NCBI GenBank assembly: GCA_965223165.1
Contig: CBDCVQ010000019.1
Span: 496,001-560,000, forward strand
Length of the DNA stretch: 64,000 nt
Reading direction: 5' to 3'
Origin: JABDMH01 sp965223165
GTDB lineage: Bacteria > Bacteroidota > Bacteroidia > Chitinophagales > Saprospiraceae
A program made the position numbers and the translations under genes. Shown here one piece after another: positions 56,883-64,000 of this stretch (positions within the stretch are counted from its first letter, which is position 1; every line of letters starts with the position of its first letter). A model generated the notes under the pieces. That model was not told the origin of the DNA and made no database searches. It saw only the letters and a list, made by a program, of their open reading frames with translations.

Positions 56883-59234
56883 ATGGCAAAGTTATCCCCC
56901 CTGTTAGCCCTGACATTTTGTTCTTTTCTGGCATGGACCCAGCCCCAGGCCAGAATCGCGCTGGTCTCTCAGACAAGGGACACCGCCGGAAGTATAGCCG
57001 CCTACCGTGCGACGATCCAAAACGAGATCCTGGCACTCACCAAAAACAACTTCCTGCTGGAGTTTGATTTGATCGACTTGTCGGTAGACGTCGTTGCCGC
57101 GAGAAATCAACTGGATAAGCTCTTCGCGGACGACAAGAATGATATTGTGGTTGGCACCGATACCTACACCTCCAGTTTGCTAGCGGCCCGTCGATCGTAT
57201 GCCAAGCCAACGATTGCCGCCGTGATAATCAATGCCGAGCAACAAGTGCCCACCTCGGCGCCAGACAGCTCCGGCATCGCCAATTTTACGTATGTACAAT
57301 CGCCCTTTAGTATCGAAAGAGATCTCGCTGCACTACATGGTATCAGGCCCTATGAGCGCTTGGCCGTCATTGGCGGCTCTACCTTTACCACCATCTTCCC
57401 CTTTTTTGAAGAAATGGTGCAGGAGACCTGTCAGCGGTTTGGTGCCAGTTTCGACCTGATCCCGTACCAGCCGTCGATTGCGGCTACGATGGCGCTATTG
57501 CCCACAGAAGCCGATGCCGTGTATGTCCCCCCTCTCTTTGACGATGTGACCGAAAACGACCTCTTGGCGCTCTTTGACAGCTTGAACCAAAGAAAAATAT
57601 TGACGGGTGCCCTTCTGGGCGAAGACTACGTGGAAGCTGGAGCGCTCATGGGATATGAGGCCAACTCCAATCTGCAGCGCATGCCTAGAAGAGTAGGCAT
57701 CCAGGTCTCCAAGATCCTGGAAGGTACTCCCGCATCTTCTCTATCGGTGATCGTGCCTACATACAATGAGCACATGCTGCTCAATATGGAGACCGCGCGA
57801 CGCACCGGCATCTATCCCAATTGGGACATCATCGGCGATGCAATCTTGCTCAATTACACCCAGCCGACCGGCGGACAGCAGTGGACGCTAAGGTCGTTGA
57901 TCATCAAAGCTCTGCAGCACAACCTCGAGTTTCTGGCTACCCAAAAGCAGCCACAGATCGCCGAGAAGGATGTCGATTTGGCCAAAGCCGACCTTCGTCC
58001 TCAATTGAGCGCTTCCAGTAGTCTGTCGACCATTGATGCCACCCGGGCCGAAAACTCTTTCGGCACCCAGGGCCGCACCAACTGGTTGGCAGGAGCCACG
58101 CTATCGCAGGTGATTTATTCGGAGCCGGCTCTGGCTAATATTGCGATCCAGGATCTCTTGCAACAGTCGGCGGAGAGGGAAGTGCAACAGGCCTATCTGG
58201 ATGTCATTTTAGACGCCTCGGTCGCTTATCTGAACGTCTTGCAAGCGCAGAGTTTTTTGGAAATCCGACTGCAAAACGAGACCCTCAACCGAGACAACTA
58301 CGACATCAGCAAGGCGAAAGAAGCCGTGGGATATGCCGGTGCCTCCGATCTGAACCGCTGGCGGTCGGAGCTGGCCCTGGCGAGCGCCGAGGTAAATGAC
58401 GCCGCCGCCCAATTGGAGCAAGCAAAGTTAGCCGTCAATCAATTGTTGAATCGGCCCCTGGATGAAACCTTCGAGCTAGAAGAAACCACGATCAGCGACC
58501 AGGTCCTCCTAGTGACAGATCCGAGAATGCTAACCCTGATTGATAACCCTGGCAAGCTGGAGGTACTCGCTGATTTTCTTGTGGAGGAAGCATTGCGAAA
58601 TGCGCCCGAGATAGCCCAAGTGCAATATGGACTGGACATTCAAGAACGGCTTGCCCTCTCGCAGCGGCGGTCGTTCTACCTGCCGTCGATCGCCCTTTCC
58701 GGCCAACTGGATCAGACCATACGCAAGTGGAGCGTGACAGAGATACCTGGCACTCCTTTGCCGGCAAATAAACCCACCTGGTCGCTCGGACTAGGGCTCC
58801 AATACAATATTTTTGAAGGCAACCGACGAAAACTCGCCCTGCAGCAGACGCAATTAAATGCGCTGCAGCTCCGCCACCAGTTGGACGACGTACGAAACAA
58901 AATCGCCCTGAATCTACGGTCAGCACTGGCTACGGCCGGAGCTTCCTTTAGCAGGGTGGAACTTTATCGAGAAGCGGCCGAGGCGGCTGCGGCCAACTTT
59001 GACATCGTTCAGGATCTATATTCCCAGGGATCCGTAAACATCACGACGTTGATCGATGCCCAAAATGCGGCACTGCAGACTGAACTCTCCGCGCAAAACG
59101 CAGCCTATCAATTTGTGGTCGATTTTCTGGTGGTAGAACGTGCCAGTGGGGCCTTCTACTTTCTGGAGACCCCTAACGAACGGACCGCTTTCTTTGATCG
59201 CCTTTTAACTTTCTTAGGACAACATGGATACTAG
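56883..59234 (+). CDS. TolC-type outer-membrane factor with N-terminal ABC substrate-binding domain
   Basis: 783 residues from the ATG at 56883 (a TTG 18 bp upstream is less likely); the signal peptide ends near WTQPQA. Residues about 20-310 look like an ABC_sub_bind (TrpX-type) periplasmic binding domain: RIALVSQTRDTAGS, DIVVGTDTYTSSLLAARR, KPTIAAVIINAEQQ, RYERLAVIGGST-like YERLAVIGGSTF, and the end KILEGTPASSLSV. From about 340 the protein is a TolC/OEP two-repeat helical barrel: LQHNLEFLATQKQPQIAEKDVDLAKADLRPQL, SDLNRWRSELALASAEVND, VNITTLIDAQNAAL. It should form the outer-membrane channel of the RND pump encoded after it. The extra domain may sense or collect substrate. Confidence 0.88.
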   Translation: MAKLSPLLALTFCSFLAWTQPQARIALVSQTRDTAGSIAAYRATIQNEILALTKNNFLLEFDLIDLSVDVVAARNQLDKLFADDKNDIVVGTDTYTSSLLAARRSYAKPTIAAVIINAEQQVPTSAPDSSGIANFTYVQSPFSIERDLAALHGIRPYERLAVIGGSTFTTIFPFFEEMVQETCQRFGASFDLIPYQPSIAATMALLPTEADAVYVPPLFDDVTENDLLALFDSLNQRKILTGALLGEDYVEAGALMGYEANSNLQRMPRRVGIQVSKILEGTPASSLSVIVPTYNEHMLLNMETARRTGIYPNWDIIGDAILLNYTQPTGGQQWTLRSLIIKALQHNLEFLATQKQPQIAEKDVDLAKADLRPQLSASSSLSTIDATRAENSFGTQGRTNWLAGATLSQVIYSEPALANIAIQDLLQQSAEREVQQAYLDVILDASVAYLNVLQAQSFLEIRLQNETLNRDNYDISKAKEAVGYAGASDLNRWRSELALASAEVNDAAAQLEQAKLAVNQLLNRPLDETFELEETTISDQVLLVTDPRMLTLIDNPGKLEVLADFLVEEALRNAPEIAQVQYGLDIQERLALSQRRSFYLPSIALSGQLDQTIRKWSVTEIPGTPLPANKPTWSLGLGLQYNIFEGNRRKLALQQTQLNALQLRHQLDDVRNKIALNLRSALATAGASFSRVELYREAAEAAAANFDIVQDLYSQGSVNITTLIDAQNAALQTELSAQNAAYQFVVDFLVVERASGAFYFLETPNERTAFFDRLLTFLGQHGY

Positions 59235-60402
59235 ATCAATTCTACAACGAGAGGTGCATGCTCATCACCCTAATCGTAACTACATCCTCCTGGGTGCTCT
59301 CTTGCTGGGGGGCTTGCTCTGGGGATGCGGCTCGAAGGAAGAGCAGGTGCAGGAAATCAAGATACGTCCGGTGAAAGCGGCCATGGTGCAGAAAGCCGGA
59401 CTCTCTGGGGAGCAGCGGTTTTCGGGCTCGGCACAGGCTAGCAAGGACGTGACTCTCAGCTTCAAGGTAAGCGGTGCCATCAACCGGATACTGGTCAAGG
59501 TGGGAGACAAGGTGCGCAGAGGTCAACTGATTGCTTCGATCGACGCGCTGGATTACAGTGTCCAGCGGGACCAGTCCCTGGCGCAGCTCAAGAGCGCGGA
59601 GACACAAATCAAGGGCGCACAGGCACAACTGGTATCCAGCCGTGGCAACTACGATCGCGTCGAAAAACTATATGAGAACAACAGTGTACCGCTCAGTGAC
59701 TATGAGCAGGCGAAGGCAGCATTGGAGGCGGCACAGTCCTCCTACGATGCAGCGGTGGCCCAGGTGCGCGCCTCCGAAAAGCAGGTGGAGGCCGCGCGCA
59801 ACCAAGTCGGCTACGCTAGTCTGACCGCACCCTTCGCGGGTATCATCACCAGTGTAAGTGTCGAAGAAAACGAACTGATCAACGTGGGTGCCCCAGTGGC
59901 CAATCTTATTTCGGAAGCCAACCCGGAGGTACTCATAGGTGTACCGGAATCCTTTATTTCCGGTATTGCCAAGGGCCAAAAGGTGCGCGTGAATTTTTCC
60001 GTGCTGAAGGATAGGTCTTATGACGGAGAGGTGTTTGAAGTGGGCTTTAGTTCCTCGACGGCTACCACATATCCGGTGACCGTGCGGATACTTCAACCCG
60101 ATGCGGCTATTCGACCGGGCATGGCGGCCGACGTGCACTTTCGGTTTGAGTCCGATCCGGAAAGTGAGGGCAAGATCGTGGCACCCGCTGTGGCCATCGG
60201 CGAGGGATCGGAAGGCAACTTTGTCTTCAAATTGGTACAGGAAAATGACGTCTACAAAGTAGTGAAGCAACCGGTAGCGATCGGACCGCTGATCGATCAC
60301 GGTTTCGAAATCGAGTCGGGCCTGGCTGAGGGCGATCTGGTGGCCGTCGCCGGCCTGCGAGCCCTGCTCGACGGCATGACGGTAAGACTAATGACCGAAT
60401 AA
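59224..60402 (+). CDS. RND efflux periplasmic adaptor (membrane fusion protein)
   Basis: 392 residues, overlapping the channel gene by 11 bp. GALLLGGLLWGCGSKEE is a lipoprotein signal. The protein has a lipoyl-like half (DVTLSFKVSGAINRILVKVGDKVRRGQLIASID), a coiled-coil hairpin (SRGNYDRVEKLYENNSVPLSDYEQAKAALEAAQ), a second half-lipoyl (YASLTAPFAGIITSVSVEEN) and beta-barrel/membrane-proximal domains. It links the inner-membrane pump to the outer-membrane channel. Confidence 0.94.
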   Translation: MDTRSILQREVHAHHPNRNYILLGALLLGGLLWGCGSKEEQVQEIKIRPVKAAMVQKAGLSGEQRFSGSAQASKDVTLSFKVSGAINRILVKVGDKVRRGQLIASIDALDYSVQRDQSLAQLKSAETQIKGAQAQLVSSRGNYDRVEKLYENNSVPLSDYEQAKAALEAAQSSYDAAVAQVRASEKQVEAARNQVGYASLTAPFAGIITSVSVEENELINVGAPVANLISEANPEVLIGVPESFISGIAKGQKVRVNFSVLKDRSYDGEVFEVGFSSSTATTYPVTVRILQPDAAIRPGMAADVHFRFESDPESEGKIVAPAVAIGEGSEGNFVFKLVQENDVYKVVKQPVAIGPLIDHGFEIESGLAEGDLVAVAGLRALLDGMTVRLMTE

Positions 60403-60419
60403 TCTACCACGAAGCCGAG

Positions 60420-63400
60420 ATGAATCTGACAAAATTTGCCCTGGACAACAACCGTGTAACCATCCTAGTGCTGGTCGTCATCTTGCTGATGGGTCTGCTG
60501 AGTTACACCCAACTGTCCCAGGACGCCATGCCGCCCTTCACCATCCGGATCTGTACCGTGGTGACACAGTTTCCCGGCGCTTCGCCTGAGCGGGTGGAAG
60601 AGCTGATCACCGACAAGATCGAAAAGGTAGTGCAGGAGCTGCCGGAGCTCAAGAATGTGACCAGCGAATCGCGCACCGGCCTCTCGGTGGTCAGTGTGGA
60701 AATCGCCCCCAACATTGTCGAGGAGGATCTGCAGCCCGTCTGGGATCGCCTCCGTCGCAAAATCGACGAGATCAAGGGAGACTTGCCGCAAGAGATCACC
60801 GGACCGACGGTGAAAGACGACGGCATAGGAACGGTCTACGGGATTATGGTCGGCCTGCAGGGAGAGGGCTTTAGCTACCGGGAGCTCAAGGAATATGCGG
60901 ACATCATTCGAGATGACCTGGTCAAGCTTGACGATGCAGCCGAGGTCGAAATCAGTGGTGTGCAAGACGAACAGATCTATGTCGAGTTTGACAACGCCCG
61001 ATTGGCAGAGATTGGATTGACATCATCCCAGCTGCAAGGCATCATCGGGAGCACCAACATCGTATTTCCCGGTGGCTCGGTGAGTCTGCAGAGCGAAAGA
61101 ATCGTACTCGAGCCGACGGGCAATTATGAGAGTATCGATGACCTGGGACGCACATTGATACCCATGGGTCAGGGAGGAGAAACGGTGGAGCTGGGGGACA
61201 TCACGGAGATCACTCGTACGTATATTGATCCGCCGGATCGCATCGTCCGCGTCAATGGAACGCCGGGCTTGGTCCTCTCCATCGCCCTAAAAGACGGAGC
61301 CAACATCACCCGACTGGGTGAGGTCGTCAACGAGCGCATCGAGTACTACAACACCTCTTTGCCCGTAGGCATGTCTCTCTTTCGCACGGGATCTCAAGAC
61401 TACTATGTCGACCAAAAGATCGATGATTTCTTGGGCAATGTCATTCAGTCGGTCGCGATCGTGCTCATCGTCATGCTGCTTTTCTTGGGAGTGAGGACCG
61501 GCCTGGTGGTCGCCAGCCTTATCCCGATGGCCATGGTGATGACACTCCTACTGATGAACTCCTTTGAGATTGGGCTCAATCAGGTATCACTGGCAGCGTT
61601 GATCATGGCGCTGGGGCTCCTGGTGGACAATGCGATCGTGGTATCGGAGTCGATTATGGTCAAGCTGGAGGATGGGGCGAGCCCTACACAGGCTGCGCTG
61701 GACTCCAGCAAGGAACTGATGGTCCCCCTGCTCGTCTCTTCCCTGACGACATCAGCGGCCTTTCTCGCGTTCTTTCTGGCCGAGGACACCATGGGTGAGA
61801 TCATGGGGCCCTTGTTTAGCGTGATTACGCTCGCCCTCCTGTCCTCGTGGCTATTGGCCATGACGATGATCACCATGCTGGGAGTGGCATTTATCCGAGT
61901 CAAGAAGAAGTCTGAGCAGACACCACGCAACGGACTATTCGACCGTCTGCTCGTCTACTATCGGCAAGCCCTCAACGTGGCTATGCGCCGACCCTGGCTG
62001 TTCACGCTGGGCATTATCGTACTTTTTGTCTTCTCCCTGAGTCTGTTTCCCCGGCTGCCCTTCATTTTCTTTCCTGACAGTGACCGCAATCTGGTGACCG
62101 TCGACATGAATCTACCCTTAGGTACCAAGATTGAAAAGACAGCTGAAGCGGTCAGCCAATTGGAGGACTTTATCCGCGAAGAACTCCTCGTGAATGCGGA
62201 CCGCGAGCAAGGTATCTCCGACTGGACGTCCTTCGTGGCGGAAGGACCCTTCTCCTACGATCTAGGCTATCAGCAGGGAGAGGCCAATACCGGATATGCG
62301 CATCTCATGCTAAATACCAGCCATTTTGATCAAAACCAGCGGGTCACCGATATCCTCGATGATTATTGTTTTGAAAACTTGCCCGATGCGGAGTTTGTGA
62401 TTGGCCCCTTGGCAGGTGGTGGCGGCGGCGGAGCTGACGTGGCGGTTAGGGTAAAAGGCAATAGCCCCGAGGAACTATTTCGGATCTCCGAGCAGATCAA
62501 GCAGGTGCTGACCTCCCTCCCCTTTACCAAGAACGTCAAGGACGACTGGGGCCCTAAGATCAAGAAATTTGTCATTGACATCAATCAGGATCTAGCCAAT
62601 CGGGCGGGCGTCACCAATCAGGATATTGCGGTGTCGCTGAAGACCTCGCTTTCCGGGTCCAATTCGGGCGACTTCAGAGACGGTGAGGACAACATACCCA
62701 TCATGATGCGCATCAGTAGCAGCCAAGACTTGGACGTGCGCGACCTGGATGGGCTAAACATATACGCCCAGAATACAGGGAAAAATGTGCCCTTGGTGCA
62801 GGTGGCCAACATTGTGCCTGACTGGCAATTTGCCAAGATCCTGCGACGTAATCTATTTCGCACCATTACGATCAGCTGTGATGCGGTCACCGGTTATACA
62901 GCCACGGACATTACCTCCGAGATACGAGATGATCTGGACGAAATGGCCGCTACTTGGCCTCCGGACTACGAGTACGACCTGGGCGGCGAGTCAGAACAAA
63001 GCTCCGAAGCCATGGGGGCGGTGGGCGATAAGCTGCCCCTTGCTCTCTTCATCATCCTGCTCCTGCTCGTCAGTCAATTCAACTCGATGCGCAAGACGGC
63101 GATCGTATTAGCCACCATCCCCTTAGGGCTCATAGGCGTCATTCTCGGCCTGCTACTCTTTGGCTCCTATTTCGGGTTCATGGCCTTTCTTGGCATCATT
63201 TCGCTGGCGGGGATCGTCATCAACAATGCCATCGTGCTGATCGATCGGATCAAGATCGAACAGGAAGACTTTGGCAGGGGTCCTTACGAGGCGATCATAG
63301 CAGCTGCTGAGCAGCGATTTCGCCCCATCCTACTGACGACTTTCACCACCACCTTGGGCTTGATCCCGCTCTACCTGGGCGGCGGACTCATGTGGGAACC

Positions 63401-63506
63401 CATGGCCGTAGCGATCATGATCGGGCTCCTGTTTGCGACGGTCATCACCCTTTTGTTTGTACCGGTGCTGTACAAGATCCTCTTTGGCATTAAGCGTACC
63501 ATTTGA
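60420..63506 (+). CDS. RND efflux inner-membrane transporter (AcrB/ACR_tran family)
   Basis: 1028 residues, normal length, 17 bp after the adaptor gene. It has twelve membrane helices and two large periplasmic loops (QDAMPPFTIRICTVVTQFPGASPERVEELITDKIE near the start). The helix 4 motif is GLLVDNAIVVSESI, keeping the first Asp of the AcrB proton relay with Asn in place of the second. Helix 10 reads VINNAIVLIDRI, where AcrB has the relay lysine. This variant is common among Gram-negative RND pumps. Substrates, drugs, bile-like compounds or lipids, cannot be told. No regulator gene is adjacent in the window. Confidence 0.95.
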   Translation: MNLTKFALDNNRVTILVLVVILLMGLLSYTQLSQDAMPPFTIRICTVVTQFPGASPERVEELITDKIEKVVQELPELKNVTSESRTGLSVVSVEIAPNIVEEDLQPVWDRLRRKIDEIKGDLPQEITGPTVKDDGIGTVYGIMVGLQGEGFSYRELKEYADIIRDDLVKLDDAAEVEISGVQDEQIYVEFDNARLAEIGLTSSQLQGIIGSTNIVFPGGSVSLQSERIVLEPTGNYESIDDLGRTLIPMGQGGETVELGDITEITRTYIDPPDRIVRVNGTPGLVLSIALKDGANITRLGEVVNERIEYYNTSLPVGMSLFRTGSQDYYVDQKIDDFLGNVIQSVAIVLIVMLLFLGVRTGLVVASLIPMAMVMTLLLMNSFEIGLNQVSLAALIMALGLLVDNAIVVSESIMVKLEDGASPTQAALDSSKELMVPLLVSSLTTSAAFLAFFLAEDTMGEIMGPLFSVITLALLSSWLLAMTMITMLGVAFIRVKKKSEQTPRNGLFDRLLVYYRQALNVAMRRPWLFTLGIIVLFVFSLSLFPRLPFIFFPDSDRNLVTVDMNLPLGTKIEKTAEAVSQLEDFIREELLVNADREQGISDWTSFVAEGPFSYDLGYQQGEANTGYAHLMLNTSHFDQNQRVTDILDDYCFENLPDAEFVIGPLAGGGGGGADVAVRVKGNSPEELFRISEQIKQVLTSLPFTKNVKDDWGPKIKKFVIDINQDLANRAGVTNQDIAVSLKTSLSGSNSGDFRDGEDNIPIMMRISSSQDLDVRDLDGLNIYAQNTGKNVPLVQVANIVPDWQFAKILRRNLFRTITISCDAVTGYTATDITSEIRDDLDEMAATWPPDYEYDLGGESEQSSEAMGAVGDKLPLALFIILLLLVSQFNSMRKTAIVLATIPLGLIGVILGLLLFGSYFGFMAFLGIISLAGIVINNAIVLIDRIKIEQEDFGRGPYEAIIAAAEQRFRPILLTTFTTTLGLIPLYLGGGLMWEPMAVAIMIGLLFATVITLLFVPVLYKILFGIKRTI

Positions 63507-63700
63507 TCGCAGTAGGACTTCTATTGCGCAGGACGCATTCGCCGAAGGTGCAGAGGCATTAAGAGACCCGTGGCTGCTCACTCGGCAGTACCGCGAAACG
63601 GAGCCCTCAAATCATCAACACAGATCGACCACATTACTGCCACCTCTCTCATATGTTAAAGTATGCTATATGTAATCTCAAAGTGATACATTGTTGTTTC

Positions 63701-64000
63701 ATGTTTCACTTATACACCTTCACCACTCTAATCCTTGTAGCTGCTTTTACCTATTCAGCGACGGAACTGCATGCTCAGGACAGCGACACAATTCCACGCT
63801 ACCGTAAGTTCGCCCCGATCGGAGCTACCTGGTATGGGGATAATGCCAAGACCACCGCAACAAGGGATACGATTGTTGATGGTGTTGTGGCATCTTATCT
63901 GGAAAAAGACTGGTTGTGCATCAGTTTCTGCGACAATGAATCCATTATCGATCACTATACCTCGCCCGAGATCGTCTATGACAATGGACTAGGTCAAGTC
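63701..64000 (+). CDS. Start of a secreted protein, cut by the window end
   Basis: The ATG at 63701 opens a frame of 100 codons that runs past the last base. It begins MFHLYTFTTLILVAAFTYS and has a signal peptide ending near LHAQ. The mature part has RKFAPIGATWYGDN and CISFCDNES, a style common in secreted Bacteroidota proteins of unknown function that carry a T9SS domain at the far end. That end lies outside the window. The gap of about 195 bp from the RND gene suggests a separate transcript. Confidence 0.75.
   Translation, partial: MFHLYTFTTLILVAAFTYSATELHAQDSDTIPRYRKFAPIGATWYGDNAKTTATRDTIVDGVVASYLEKDWLCISFCDNESIIDHYTSPEIVYDNGLGQV

Overview
The window looks like a chromosomal segment of a Bacteroidota bacterium, most likely of the Saprospiria (Lewinella/Saprospira-like) group. 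The evidence is a SusC/SusD outer-membrane pair, a giant secreted protein with a type IX secretion C-terminal sorting domain, a TamA homologue with a lipoprotein signal, a collagen-like/S74-chaperone surface protein, many lipoprotein signals, and little sign of strong Shine-Dalgarno sequences. This placement is inference; there is no rRNA or other marker in the window. I saw no rRNA, tRNA, CRISPR array, integrase or intact insertion sequence.

Layout. Bases 1-765 are non-coding repeats: six copies of a 103-104 bp unit (R1), then a roughly 170 bp dispersed repeat (R2). At 785-7349 (minus strand) lie a secreted TPR-CHAT protein, a collagen-like S74 protein and a frameshifted DASS anion transporter. 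At 7930-12603 is an orphan SusC/SusD pair ending in a clear terminator. At 12670-14236 is a pabB-pabC pair (p-aminobenzoate synthesis). A phosphoesterase/phospholipase C-like gene and a very large PmoA-like/dehydrogenase/HEAT/cytochrome c fusion protein follow. At 20109-26199 are a sulfide:quinone reductase-like flavoprotein and a 5-oxoprolinase operon: an NRAMP-like transporter, pxpA, pxpB and pxpC. The 3' half of pxpC is repeated twice more in tandem with a 569 bp period. A SRPBCC protein and an 800 bp non-coding block carrying inverted copies of R1 and R2 close this part, so R2 copies in opposite orientation bound about 26.6 kb.

From 27.6 to 46 kb: a medium-chain reductase, a secreted tandem alpha/beta hydrolase, a 2175-residue T9SS cargo protein, an ABM-domain monooxygenase, a DHFR-like reductase, and an overlapping TamA/TamB pair. 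From 46 to 50.8 kb a same-strand cluster (phosphotransferase, quinone-oxidoreductase-like protein, thiolase, ACAD10/11-type acyl-CoA dehydrogenase) suggests acyl-CoA, possibly 4-hydroxyacyl-CoA, catabolism. A GT39-like membrane protein lacking its catalytic N-terminus and an RhlE-type RNA helicase follow.

Bases 53557-55617, between two convergent genes, are filled by an octamer microsatellite and a higher-order tandem array of a conserved GC-rich block joined by heptamer repeats. The right end holds a lipoprotein gene and a tripartite RND efflux operon whose TolC-like component carries an extra N-terminal ABC-type substrate-binding domain, then the start of another secreted protein that runs off the window.

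The least ordinary items are the repeat array at 53.6-55.6 kb, the R1/R2/R3 dispersed repeat families, the in-frame partial triplication of pxpC through a palindromic repeat, the non-canonical NRAMP-like transporter in the oxoprolinase operon, and the binding-protein-TolC fusion.
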